From: Hymenobacter chitinivorans DSM 11115
GTDB taxonomy: Bacteria > Bacteroidota > Bacteroidia > Cytophagales > Hymenobacteraceae
Length of the DNA stretch: 64,000 nucleotides
Reading direction: 5' to 3'
Assembly (NCBI RefSeq): GCF_002797555.1
Contig: NZ_PGFA01000002.1
Span: 682,001 to 746,000 of the forward strand
The notes beneath the pieces were generated by a model, which was not told the DNA's origin, made no database searches, and saw only the letters and a list, made by a program, of their open reading frames with translations. Below are positions 34,273 to 42,307 of this stretch, piece after piece (the stretch's first letter is position 1; each line of letters starts with the position of its first letter). Made by a program: the position numbers and the translations under genes.

Positions 34273-34722
34273 CTACGCCTCTGCCAGCGCCGGGCGCAAT
34301 GTAAAGAGCCAAATATAGTAGCCCGAGCGGCCCCGCACGTACTGGGCGGCCGTTACCTGGTAGAGTCCCTCGTACCGATATACCAACGTTTCATCCCCAG
34401 CGGGCACTTTCTGCAGTACTCGCACCGGCCGCCGGGTTGCCAGACTGGTATGAAAAGCCCGGTTGCGGGCCGTCAGCTCCTGGTCGGCCGTCTGGTGGCC
34501 GGTTTTAGGGTCCCGGCCGCCGTGGCCGGCGTAGAGAATCTGGTCTTCCCCAAACACGTCATCCTCGTACTGCCCAGCCAGCACTATGGAATCGACGCCC
34601 TCGGCCGGCGTGCCGCTCACGCCGGCCCGCAGCGGCCGGTGCACGCCCGCGGCGCTCAAGACTAAACGGGAGGCAAACGTGTCGCCGGGCCGGTAAGTAC
34701 CTACGTGACCAAAGATGCGCAA
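34273..34722 (-). CDS. Stand-alone SRA (SAD/YDG) domain protein
   Basis: 149 aa consisting of almost nothing but an SRA domain: FGHVGTYRPGDTFASR, GVSGTPAEGVDSIVLAGQYE, YAGHGGRDPKTGHQTADQ, LTARNRAFHTSL. SRA domains flip and bind 5-methyl- or 5-hydroxymethyl-cytosine. In bacteria they usually come fused to an HNH nuclease of a type IV restriction enzyme; here the frame stops right after the SRA fold (ALAEA) and no HNH remnant follows. It may be a reader on its own or a shortened restriction gene. A repeat element lies just upstream. Confidence 0.85.
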   Translation of the reverse strand: MRIFGHVGTYRPGDTFASRLVLSAAGVHRPLRAGVSGTPAEGVDSIVLAGQYEDDVFGEDQILYAGHGGRDPKTGHQTADQELTARNRAFHTSLATRRPVRVLQKVPAGDETLVYRYEGLYQVTAAQYVRGRSGYYIWLFTLRPALAEA

Positions 34723-34729
34723 AGGGAGA

Positions 34730-34988
34730 GATGGTGAATTAGTGAAATGGTGAGTTTGATGTTCTGCTGGTGCATGTGGTGCGTGCTGGTGTCCTTGCGA
34801 GGCGCAGCCGTAGCAATCCGTCCTCCGAAACAGGCAGAGCCTTCTAATGTGAAAAGCCCTAACGTCTAGTTAGGCGTTAGGGCTTTCTGATGAAAGAGCG
34901 GTTGTCACCAGCAGAGGATGGATTGCTACGGCTGCGCCTCGCAAGGACACAACGTCAACTCACCATTTCACAAGTTCACCACCTCACC
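34730..34988. repeat. Three-layer palindromic repeat element
   Basis: Outer arms carry GGTGANNT-type units (34743-34757 is the exact reverse complement of 34957-34971). Middle arms (34791-34825 with 34914-34948) match at 34 of 35 positions and contain TTGCGAGGCGCAGCCGTAGC. The centre is a 12-bp hairpin (34853-34864 with 34875-34886). The middle arm is shared with the element at 36342-36592. It fills the gap between the SRA and M16 genes. Confidence 0.9.
34853..34886 (-). terminator. Hairpin at the centre of the repeat element, probable terminator of the M16 gene
   Basis: 12-bp perfect stem AAAGCCCTAACG/CGTTAGGGCTTT with a 10-nt loop. It is the only terminator-like hairpin beyond the M16 stop codon. 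Confidence 0.55.
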
Positions 34989-36220
34989 TATTCCGGCAGG
35001 TACTGCAGCATGCTTAAGTTGTCTTCGCGCAGCACATCGTTGGCCAGGTCGCGGAGCTGCTCGGCGGTAATTTGGCGGATTTGGGCGAAGACCTCGTTGA
35101 TGGATTCCACCCGGTCCAAATCCAGGGTACTCTTGCCCAGCAGCTGCATCATGCCGCTGTTGCTTTCCTCCGACATGGCCAGCTGGCCCATCAGTTGCTC
35201 CTTTACTACGTGCAGCTGGTTGGTGGTCAGGGTCTTTTCGCGCAGCAGCTTGAGCTCCTTGTTGACCAGCGAAATGGTACGGGCCACCTGCTTTTTCTCG
35301 GTGCCGAAGTAAATGCCGAACAAGCCCGTGTCGGTGTAGGGGCTGTAAGTCGAGTCGATGGTGTAGACCAGGCCGTACTTTTCGCGCACGGCCAGGTTGA
35401 GGCGGGAGTTCATGCCCGGGCCGCCGAGCAGGTTATTCAGCATGAAAAACGGAATCCGGCGGGCGTCGCCAATGGCGTAAGCCGGCCCCCCGATGATGCA
35501 GTGCGCCTGGTTGATGGGCTTGCGCTCCACTTGCTCTACCTGCTGAAAGGCGGTGAACGGCGTGCGGGGCCGGGCCCCGAGCTTGGCCGAAATCGGGGCC
35601 AGGTACTTATCGGCCAGGCGCTTTACTTCCTTGAAGGGCAGGTTGCTCACCGAGCTGAACGCCAGCCGGTCGGTGCGCACGTTGTCGGCCAGAAACCGGT
35701 AGAAATCCTGCTGCTGAAAGCTCGACACACTCTCGCGGGTGCCCAGGATATTGTGGCCCAGGGAATGGTTGGGGAAAATCACGTCGTCGAAGTCGTCCAC
35801 AATGGCGTCTTCGGGGGCGTCCTGGTACATGCTCATTTCCTCCAGAATCACGCCGCGCTCCTTCTCGATTTCCTTTTCGGGAAACACCGAGTTGAAGGTC
35901 AGGTCGGTCAGCAGCTCGAAGGCCCGCTCGAAGTGGGTGCTGAGCAGGGAAGCGTAAAAGCAGATTTTCTCCTTAGTAGTATAAGCGTTCAGCTCCCCAC
36001 CCACGGTTTCGAGGCGGTTCAGGATATGAAAGCTCTTGCGCTTTTCGGTGCCCTTGAAAGCCATGTGCTCCCAGAAGTGGGCCAGCCCGAGCTGGTGCAG
36101 CTTCTCGTCGCGGGAGCCAATGTCCAGTAGGAAGCCGCAGTGCGCAATCTTGGTGTGCAGTACTTGTTTATGAAGAACCCGAATGCCGTTGGGCAACTCG
36201 TAGAGGTCGTAATCAGACAT
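34988..36220 (-). CDS. M16 family zinc metallopeptidase (insulinase/MPP type)
   Basis: 410 aa. The inverted zinc motif HxxEH is H48-F-W-E51-H52, and the distal glutamate lies in the VILEEMSMY helix about 75 residues later. The two M16 halves are present (C-terminal NNLLGGPGMNSRLNLAVREK and GLVYTIDSTYSPYTDTGLF). There is no signal peptide from the ATG at 36220, so it should be cytosolic; a longer frame to 36292 gives no better N-terminus. Close M16 proteins in Bacteroidota process peptides of unknown origin. Confidence 0.9.
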   Translation of the reverse strand: MSDYDLYELPNGIRVLHKQVLHTKIAHCGFLLDIGSRDEKLHQLGLAHFWEHMAFKGTEKRKSFHILNRLETVGGELNAYTTKEKICFYASLLSTHFERAFELLTDLTFNSVFPEKEIEKERGVILEEMSMYQDAPEDAIVDDFDDVIFPNHSLGHNILGTRESVSSFQQQDFYRFLADNVRTDRLAFSSVSNLPFKEVKRLADKYLAPISAKLGARPRTPFTAFQQVEQVERKPINQAHCIIGGPAYAIGDARRIPFFMLNNLLGGPGMNSRLNLAVREKYGLVYTIDSTYSPYTDTGLFGIYFGTEKKQVARTISLVNKELKLLREKTLTTNQLHVVKEQLMGQLAMSEESNSGMMQLLGKSTLDLDRVESINEVFAQIRQITAEQLRDLANDVLREDNLSMLQYLPE

Positions 36221-36341
36221 TGAATAGGGTCTTGAAGACAGGAGCCGGCGGACTGAAAAAGCAGACCAGCCGGAAAAGATACTAACCAGCAAGCCCCGCC
36301 GCTGGTTTCATCCCCACAAAGGTAACGCTGTTAAGGTGCGA

Positions 36342-36592
36342 GTTAATGGCTAATGATTAATGTGCTGATCTGCTAATGCAAAACTCGTGTGCTTGCGAGG
36401 CGTAGCCGTGGCCATCCGTCTTCTGCTACTGACCAACGCTCTTTCACCAGAAAGCCCTTTCCTATCACTTGTAGGAAAGGGCTTCTCACGTTAGAAAACT
36501 CGGCACATTTCAGCGGACGGATTGCTTCGCAAGCTCGCAAGCACACGAGTTTTGCATTAGCACATCAGCGCATTAATCATTAGCACATTAAT
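36342..36592. repeat. Second palindromic repeat element with AATG-rich arms
   Basis: Outer arms 36342-36399 and 36534-36592 are near-perfect reverse complements (29 bases, including TGCAAAACTCGTGTGCTTGC, match exactly). The inner part carries TTGCGAGGCGTAGCCGTGGC, shared with the element at 34730. A hairpin (36452-36464 with 36472-36484) forms the centre. The right arm supplies the last codons' boundary and stop codon of the heptosyltransferase gene at 36588. Confidence 0.9.
36452..36484 (-). terminator. Hairpin at the centre of the second element, probable terminator
   Basis: 13-bp perfect stem AAGCCCTTTCCTA/TAGGAAAGGGCTT with a 7-nt loop, downstream of the heptosyltransferase stop codon. 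Confidence 0.55.
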
Positions 36593-37619
36593 ATTCTTCG
36601 GCTTCGGCCAGGGCGCTGAGCAGCTGGCTGGTTTCGATGCCGTGGGCGCAGTGGAAATGGTTCAGGGGGCATTTGCGGTAGCCGTGCAGGCCGCAGGGCT
36701 TGCAGGCCAGCTCCTCGGGCAACTCCACCACTCTCGAAAACGGGCTCAGCGGGCCAAACCCGAAAAACGGTACCGTGGAGCAGTAAATGGCGCAGGTGGG
36801 CGCGCCCTGGGCCGAGCACAGGTGCATGGGCGCCGAGTCGTTGACGTAGTTCAGCACCGCCCCGCGCATCAGCGCCGCCGAGGCCAGCAAGGACAGCTTG
36901 CCGGCCAGATTAACTACCCCAGGCCGGCCGCTGGCTTCCAGCAGGGCCTCACATTCGGCCACGTCGGGCGGGCCGCCAATGAGAAACACGGTGTACTTGA
37001 GTGGCAAAGCCCGCAGCAGCTTCAGCCACTGCTCCCGCGGGAATTGCTTGGTAAACCACACCGAAGTCGGGGCGATGCACAGGTAGGGCCCGCCCTGGGC
37101 CAGCTCGGCGGCCTGGGCCGCGGCGGCTTCGTCGGCAGTGGTAGGGTAGAGGCGGGGCGGGGTCAGGGGCCCGTCATAGGCCGGGTCGAGCAGGTGCAGG
37201 TTGCGCGACACCTCGTGCACGCCCGCCCCGATGACGTGCGGGATGGCCCGGGTGAAGCGGAAGGAAAACGGGTTCTTGTCGAAGCCCACCCGTTCGGGGG
37301 CGCCCGAAAACGCCGTCAGGAAACCCGTGGAGGCAAAGCGCTGCAACGTAATGACGCGCTGGTAGTCGGCCCCGCGAATCTGCTGCAGCAGCTGCCACAG
37401 CCCGCGGTACTTGTCCTGTTTCTTGTCCCAGATCAGCACCTGGCGCACGTGGGGGTGGTTTTTGACCAAGCCCTCGTTGCCCTTGCGCACCAGGAAGTCC
37501 ACGGGCGTGCCGGGCTCGGTCAGGTGCAGGTGCTCCAGCAAGGCCGTGGCCAGAATAACGTCGCCGATGAAGGCGGTTTGGATGAGCAGGACGGCGCGGC
37601 GGGCAACTGGATTGGGCAT
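36588..37619 (-). CDS. Glycosyltransferase family 9 (heptosyltransferase-like)
   Basis: 343 aa cytosolic enzyme of LPS-core assembly type. GT9 motifs: LIQTAFIGDVILATALLEHL at the N-terminus, and the sugar-nucleotide site CIAPTSVWFTKQFPREQW, VFLIGGPPDVAEC, VNLAGKLSLLASAALM, NDSAPMHLCSAQGAPT. The C-terminus has a Cys-rich tail (CKPCGLHGYRKCPLNHFHC) shared with the second GT9 at 47422, which is typical of Bacteroidota members. The last codon and stop fall in the repeat element. A perfect promoter lies upstream. Confidence 0.9.
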   Translation of the reverse strand: MPNPVARRAVLLIQTAFIGDVILATALLEHLHLTEPGTPVDFLVRKGNEGLVKNHPHVRQVLIWDKKQDKYRGLWQLLQQIRGADYQRVITLQRFASTGFLTAFSGAPERVGFDKNPFSFRFTRAIPHVIGAGVHEVSRNLHLLDPAYDGPLTPPRLYPTTADEAAAAQAAELAQGGPYLCIAPTSVWFTKQFPREQWLKLLRALPLKYTVFLIGGPPDVAECEALLEASGRPGVVNLAGKLSLLASAALMRGAVLNYVNDSAPMHLCSAQGAPTCAIYCSTVPFFGFGPLSPFSRVVELPEELACKPCGLHGYRKCPLNHFHCAHGIETSQLLSALAEAEEY

Positions 37620-37636
37620 AGATAAGTAGCAATCTG

Positions 37637-37667
37637 CAAAGATACCCGGCCCGGGCCCCGGTGCAAA
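37637..37667 (-). promoter_or_regulatory. Promoter of the heptosyltransferase gene
   Basis: TTTG (37664-37667) and TATCTTTG (37637-37644) on the minus strand are 19 nt apart, a full match to the Bacteroidota consensus; the ATG is 18 nt downstream. Confidence 0.75.
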
Positions 37668-37772
37668 CTCGCAGGCCCGGGCCCCGGCTTGCGGGCCCGT
37701 GTGTGGTCAATCTATTTAACTTGCAGCCGGCCCGCCCGCGGTGGGTCTTTGTTCGCACTCTAACCTCATCCC

Positions 37773-39071
37773 ATGCGTTACGGCCCCATCGATCCGCAGC
37801 TTTTTATTCAGAATCGGCGCAACTTCGTTCAGCAGCTGCCCCCGGCGTCGCTGGCTATTTTCCACTCCAACGACGTGATGCCGACCAATGCCGACGGCAC
37901 CATGGCCTTCCGTCAGAACAACGACCTGTTCTACCTCTCCGGCGTGGACCAGGAGGAAAGCATCCTGGTGATTTTTCCCGACGCCAAGCTGCCCCAATAC
38001 CGCGAAATCCTGTTTCTGAAGGAAACCAGTGACCATATCCTGGTCTGGGAAGGCTATAAGCTGACCAAGGACGACGCCCGCGCCCAGTCCGGAGTGCGCA
38101 CCATCATGTGGCTCGACTCGTTCGAAACGGTGCTGCCGGCTTTGATGAACGAGGCCGAAAACGTGTACCTCAACTCCAACGAGCACATCCGAGCCGTGGT
38201 AGAGGTCGAAACCCGCGACGCCCGCCTGGGCAAAAAGCTGCGCGAAGCCTACCCGCTGCACCAGTACCGCCGCGTGGCGCCCATCATGCACCAGCTGCGC
38301 GCCATCAAGAGCGAGGAGGAAATTCGCCTGATGCGCGAGGCCGCCAACATCACCGAAAAAGCCTTCCGCCGCTTGCTGGGCTTCGTACAGCCCGGGGTGT
38401 GGGAGTACGAGATTGAAGCCGAAATCCTGCACGAGTTTGTGCGCAACCGCAGCCGCGGCCCAGCCTACGGCAGCATCATTGCCTCGGGTGCCAACGCCTG
38501 CATTCTGCACTACGTGAGCAACGACCTGCAGTGCCAGGACGGCGACGTGCTGCTGCTGGACTTCGGCGCCGAGTTCGGCAACTACGCCGCCGACTTGTCG
38601 CGCTCCATCCCCGTCAATGGCACCTTTACCCCGCGGCAGCGCGCCGTGTACGAAGCCGTGCTTCGGGTGATGAAACACGCCACTTCCCGCCTGGTGGCCG
38701 GCAACAACATCGAGGACTACCACGCCGAAGTGGGCCGCGTGATGGAGCAGGAGCTGATTAAGCTCGATTTGCTCAACGAAAGCGACGTTAAGAGCCAGGA
38801 CCCGGCCGCCCCGCTGTATAAGAAGTACTTCATGCACGGCACCAGCCATTACCTGGGCCTCGACGTGCACGACGTGGGCGCCAAGTACCGCACTTTCGAA
38901 GCGGGCATGGTCTATACCTGCGAGCCGGGCATCTACATCCGGGAGGAAGGGCTGGGCATCCGCCTCGAAAACGACATTCTCATTACTGCTTCCGGCAACG
39001 AGGACCTGATGAAGAATATTCCGCTCGAAGCCGACGATATCGAGCGGCTGATGCGCGAAGCCCGGCGCTAG
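37773..39071 (+). CDS. pepP: Aminopeptidase P family protein (Xaa-Pro aminopeptidase)
   Basis: 432 aa. The N-terminal creatinase domain is followed by the pita-bread M24 catalytic domain with all metal ligands in place: LLDFGAEFGNYAADLSR (two Asp), HGTSHYLGLDVHD (His), TCEPGIYI (Glu) and GIRLENDILI (Glu). It removes the N-terminal residue before proline. There is no signal peptide, so it acts in the cytosol. It is divergent from the heptosyltransferase gene. Confidence 0.93.
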   Translation: MRYGPIDPQLFIQNRRNFVQQLPPASLAIFHSNDVMPTNADGTMAFRQNNDLFYLSGVDQEESILVIFPDAKLPQYREILFLKETSDHILVWEGYKLTKDDARAQSGVRTIMWLDSFETVLPALMNEAENVYLNSNEHIRAVVEVETRDARLGKKLREAYPLHQYRRVAPIMHQLRAIKSEEEIRLMREAANITEKAFRRLLGFVQPGVWEYEIEAEILHEFVRNRSRGPAYGSIIASGANACILHYVSNDLQCQDGDVLLLDFGAEFGNYAADLSRSIPVNGTFTPRQRAVYEAVLRVMKHATSRLVAGNNIEDYHAEVGRVMEQELIKLDLLNESDVKSQDPAAPLYKKYFMHGTSHYLGLDVHDVGAKYRTFEAGMVYTCEPGIYIREEGLGIRLENDILITASGNEDLMKNIPLEADDIERLMREARR

Positions 39072-39102
39072 ATTTGGTAGCAGCCAACTGATCGGCCCCG
39101 AC

Positions 39103-39139
39103 AAGAGCCGCCCGTAGCCTGGGCGGCTCTTTTGTTTTA
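39103..39139 (+). terminator. Terminator after the aminopeptidase gene
   Basis: 11-bp perfect stem (39103-39113 with 39121-39131), 7-nt loop, then TTTGTTTT. Confidence 0.88.
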
Positions 39140-39300
39140 CGGCTTCCTTGAAAAATTAAAATATAGAATTTTTTTACAAAAAATATGTGGGCCCGAGAGT
39201 CCTTGAAAAGCAGGGAGAAAGGAGCTGAACAAGTCAATTTTTGCCAAAAACCACCCGGGTAAGACAACCTTCTCGCATTCGAAAAGTATAGTTCGGTACC

Positions 39301-39308
39301 TATGTTTG
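39301..39308 (+). promoter_or_regulatory. -7 promoter element of the OprF-like gene
   Basis: TATGTTTG is an exact TAnnTTTG match. It implies a 5' leader of about 54 nt that contains the hairpin at 39319-39341. Confidence 0.6.
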
Positions 39309-39318
39309 CGGCACCGGG

Positions 39319-39346
39319 CCAGTTTGCGCCCCGCAAACTGGCGTTT
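39319..39346 (+). promoter_or_regulatory. Hairpin plus T-run in the leader of the OprF-like gene
   Basis: CCAGTTTGC (39319-39327) pairs with GCAAACTGG (39333-39341), loop of five, followed by CGTTTTTG. It looks like a small terminator or attenuator between promoter and start codon. Confidence 0.45.
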
Positions 39347-39367
39347 TTGTCACCCAAACCCGTTCTC

Positions 39368-40822
39368 ATGAAACGTTCTCTAACCTCTTCACTCGCCCTG
39401 GGACTGACGCTGCTGGCGGCGGCCCCGGATGGGCACGCGCAGACGGCCGACCGCAAGACGGCCCTTAGCCTCTACGGCAGCGCGTATCAGTACAAGGGCA
39501 GCCTCGGCTCCGACTTCTGGAACTGGAGCAACAACCACTACGGCCCCGGCATCAGCATCAACCGCTACCTCACCCCCGGCCTCGACCTGGGTTTGCAGGG
39601 GGCTTACACTGAGCTGAAAGGCACCAAGGATGCCAGCACGTTCTTCAACACCAACGTGGTGAACGTGAACCTGGCCCTGAAACTGAAGCTCAACAACGGT
39701 TGGGCTCTGAAGGAAGACGCCGTAATTCAGCCCTACCTGCTGCTGGCCCCGGGCATTGCCTACACCAGCCGCGAAGGCTCGGTGCGCGGCGCCCGCATTG
39801 ACGAAGACAAAACGTATTTCGACGCCTTTGGCGCGGCTGGTATCAACTTCCGCCTCAGCGACGCGGTGGGTTTGTTTGTGCAAACCGGCCAGCACATTCC
39901 GCTAAACGCCAACCTGGATGGGGAGCCGATTCGGGACGACGACAAAATTGATGACCGCTACCTGCAGCACACTGTGGGCCTGACCATTGCCTTTGGCAAA
40001 GCCAAGGACACGGACGGGGACGGCGTGAGCGACAAAAAAGATAAGTGCCCCGACACGCCCACCGGCGTGGCCGTGGACGAGAAAGGCTGCCCCCTCGACG
40101 GCGACGGTGACGGGGTACCGGACTACCAGGATAAGTGCCCCACCGAAAAAGGTGTAGCAGCGTTGGAAGGCTGCCCCGACCGTGACAACGACGGGGTGCG
40201 CGACAGCGAAGATGCCTGCCCCGACACCCCCGGCAAGCCCCAGCTGCGCGGCTGCCCCGACGCCGATAATGACGGCGTCCGGGACCAGGACGATAAGTGC
40301 CCCGACACGCCCGCCGGTACCCAGGTAGACGCCAACGGCTGCCCGCTGGTACTCGACCAAGACAACGACGGTGTACTCGACAACGTGGATAAGTGCCCCA
40401 ACACGCCCGCCGGTACCCGCGTGGACGCCACTGGCTGCCCCTTGGTAGTAGACCCCGCCATCCGGAAGCTGGAAGTGCCCATCCGCTTCAAAACCAACAG
40501 CACGGTAATTGAGCGCAGCTCGTACCCCACGCTGAATAAGATGATTGAGGCGCTGAAAACCCACCCCGAGTACGGTATCCGCATCATCGGGCACGCCGAC
40601 AGCCGCGGCACCGATGAGTACAACCAGGGCCTGTCGGAGCGCCGCGCCGAATCGGTGAAGCGCTACTTCACCGGTAAGCAGGTGGAAGGCAGCCGCGTCG
40701 TGACCGAAGGTCGTGGCGAGGGTGAGCCCGCCGCTCCGAACACCTCGAAGGCCGGCATGTCGCAGAACCGCCGCGTCGAGTTCAAGTTCGAATTCTTTAC
40801 CCTGCCGCAGCCCAGCATGTAA
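39368..40822 (+). CDS. OmpA/OprF-like outer-membrane protein with thrombospondin type 3 repeats
   Basis: 484 aa. Signal peptide from ATG 39368 (MKRSLTSSLALGLTLLAAAPDGHAQ), N-terminal eight-stranded beta-barrel (residues 30-215), then five calcium-binding TSP3-type repeats (DTDGDGVSDKKDKCPDTPTG, DGDGDGVPDYQDKCP, DRDNDGVRDSEDACPDTPG and so on) and an OmpA peptidoglycan-binding domain (IIGHADSRGTDEYNQGLSER, NRRVEFKFEF). It would link outer membrane and peptidoglycan. Frames starting upstream at 39302 overlap the promoter and are rejected. Confidence 0.93.
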   Translation: MKRSLTSSLALGLTLLAAAPDGHAQTADRKTALSLYGSAYQYKGSLGSDFWNWSNNHYGPGISINRYLTPGLDLGLQGAYTELKGTKDASTFFNTNVVNVNLALKLKLNNGWALKEDAVIQPYLLLAPGIAYTSREGSVRGARIDEDKTYFDAFGAAGINFRLSDAVGLFVQTGQHIPLNANLDGEPIRDDDKIDDRYLQHTVGLTIAFGKAKDTDGDGVSDKKDKCPDTPTGVAVDEKGCPLDGDGDGVPDYQDKCPTEKGVAALEGCPDRDNDGVRDSEDACPDTPGKPQLRGCPDADNDGVRDQDDKCPDTPAGTQVDANGCPLVLDQDNDGVLDNVDKCPNTPAGTRVDATGCPLVVDPAIRKLEVPIRFKTNSTVIERSSYPTLNKMIEALKTHPEYGIRIIGHADSRGTDEYNQGLSERRAESVKRYFTGKQVEGSRVVTEGRGEGEPAAPNTSKAGMSQNRRVEFKFEFFTLPQPSM

Positions 40823-40842
40823 TTGACGGTTTGCTGCCGAAT

Positions 40843-40880
40843 AAAAAAGGGCCTCACCAACTTGGTGAGGCCCTTTTTTT
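40843..40880. terminator. Bidirectional terminator
   Basis: Stem of up to 17 bp AAAAAAGGGCCTCACC.../...GGTGAGGCCCTTTTTT between the OprF-like gene and the convergent esterase remnant. Confidence 0.9.
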
Positions 40881-40891
40881 GTGATGCTGGG

Positions 40892-41527
40892 CTAGGGCTT
40901 CCTGGAAGCGCGTTGCAGCTCGGCTATCTTCTGCCGGGCCTCCGACAAGTCCTCAATCCGGGAGGTGGCCGTGTAATACTGCCGGGCTTTGGGCTTGGTG
41001 GCCAGCGTATTAATTACGGTCAGGCCGCCCAGGGAGTGGCCCATCAGCAGCCGGTAAGGCACCGTCGGATACTTCGCGTCGATGTAGGGCAGCGGTTCAG
41101 CTTCCAGAAACTCCAGGAATTTTTCGCCTCCGCCGGATGAGTTCAGCGTGCGGTCTTCGGCCCCGTCCCAGCGTTTGGTGGAGTGCGTGGGCGTCAGGCC
41201 GCGGGTGGGGTAGGGGTGAGGAATGTCCACAACTATCATTTCCGGGCAAACCCCAAGGCTGGTCACGGTGCTGAGTTGCTGCACGAGGGCCGTGACGTAG
41301 GGAAAATGCCAGTCGCCGTCGAGCAGGTGGAGTACCGGGTAGCACTTGGGAGCATAACCGGGCTCAGTTGCGGCAGGTGGCACGTACACTCACAGTCCTC
41401 GCCGTTCTCCCAGCACCTTTGACGATAAACTGTCGATGTGGCCTATTTCGATTTTGTTGTTCTGGGCCCAGGCTGCACCCGGGACGAGCGGGAGCAACAG
41501 CCCCAGTAGTCTTGCTTTCCAACGCAT
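40892..41527 (-). pseudogene. Esterase-family protein, broken by an in-frame TGA and an internal deletion
   Basis: An intact reading would begin at ATG 41527 with a signal peptide (MRWKARLLGLLLPLVPGAAWAQ) and KVLGERRGL, then reach TGA at 41390-41392. The same frame goes on without interruption as VYVPPAATEPG, YPVLHLLDGDWHFPYVTAL, SGGGEKFLEFLEAEPLPYID and the nucleophile motif RLLMGHSLGGLTVINTL. The expected arginine codon CGA in such esterases (ERRxLRVYVPP) would become TGA by one C-to-T change. After INTL the chain jumps to ATKPKARQYYTATSRIED and a helical tail, so some 150 or more residues of the family's C-terminal half seem to be missing. Shorter initiation at GTG 41389 would give a 165-aa fragment, unlikely to be exported. 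Confidence 0.75.
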
Positions 41528-41628
41528 AGATATTGCCAGGTAAGAATCAGGCAGATAAAGTACACGATTTCGTACCCGGGGCCAACTTGTGGGGCTCATG
41601 CGGCTCAGCTCTGAATGTATAGCCACAA

Positions 41629-41659
41629 AAAAGGCCGCCCGGATGTCGGACGGCCTTTT
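41629..41659 (-). terminator. Terminator of the DUF4252 gene
   Basis: Arms 41629-41640 and 41648-41659 (one mismatch), T-run on the minus strand, 22 nt beyond the stop codon. Confidence 0.75.
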
Positions 41660-41680
41660 CTGGCGTAGAACGTAGCATGG

Positions 41681-42241
41681 TTACTTAGCCAGTTCCCCGC
41701 TGACGTTGGGCAGGAACTTGACCAGCTTATTGACCTGGCTTTGGGTGAAGTCGCCGGAAATGGCGACCAGCATAAACGATTCGGGCGCGCCCTGCACGTT
41801 GCCGGTAGCCACCACTTCCTTCACTTTGTCGCCCTGCTGCCGGGCCGAGTAGCGCATGACGGTGGTGCCGGCCTCGGCCGTGACGGGCAGGGGGGTGTAC
41901 CGCTCGTTGGCCAGCAGGCCGTCTACTTCCTTGGTCAGGCCCTCGGCCACCAGCTCCCGGGCGCTGCCCGAGGTGGGCGAAAAGGTGAGCACCTTCACGC
42001 TGCGCACCGCCGATATGGCCTGGGTCAGCTCATTGTCGCCGCCCAGGTTGCCCAGCTTCAGTAGCAGCAGGCGCGTCGTCAGGCCCGCCGACCAGTCGGT
42101 GGCTTTGAAGCCGGAGCGGTTTTCGTACTTGTTGAAGAATTCGGCCACGGTGCGGGCGGGAGTGCCCGGGCCACTGGTGCGGCAGCTGCTGGCGGCCAGC
42201 AGGGCCACGAGCACCCACAAGGTCAGGAGTCGGTTTTTCAT
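41681..42241 (-). CDS. DUF4252 lipoprotein
   Basis: 186 aa. Lipoprotein signal MKNRLLTLWVLVALLAASSC. The mature part follows DUF4252: an initial helix (VAEFFNKYENRSGF), beta-alpha units (VKVLTFSPTSGSARELVAEG) and a closing hydrophobic strand (FMLVAISGDFTQSQVNKLVK). Members often sit beside ECF sigma/anti-sigma genes; none is seen here. Function unknown. Confidence 0.8.
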   Translation of the reverse strand: MKNRLLTLWVLVALLAASSCRTSGPGTPARTVAEFFNKYENRSGFKATDWSAGLTTRLLLLKLGNLGGDNELTQAISAVRSVKVLTFSPTSGSARELVAEGLTKEVDGLLANERYTPLPVTAEAGTTVMRYSARQQGDKVKEVVATGNVQGAPESFMLVAISGDFTQSQVNKLVKFLPNVSGELAK

Positions 42242-42307
42242 AGCGTAAAAAAAGGCAAAAAGAACAAAGTGCCTTTTCCATACGCAGGCCCGGCCCGGTC
42301 GTTGGCT

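Noticed and set aside
34791..36420. Insertion sequence or transposase between the M16 and heptosyltransferase genes
   Set aside because: The elements have no reading frame; they are small palindromes only.
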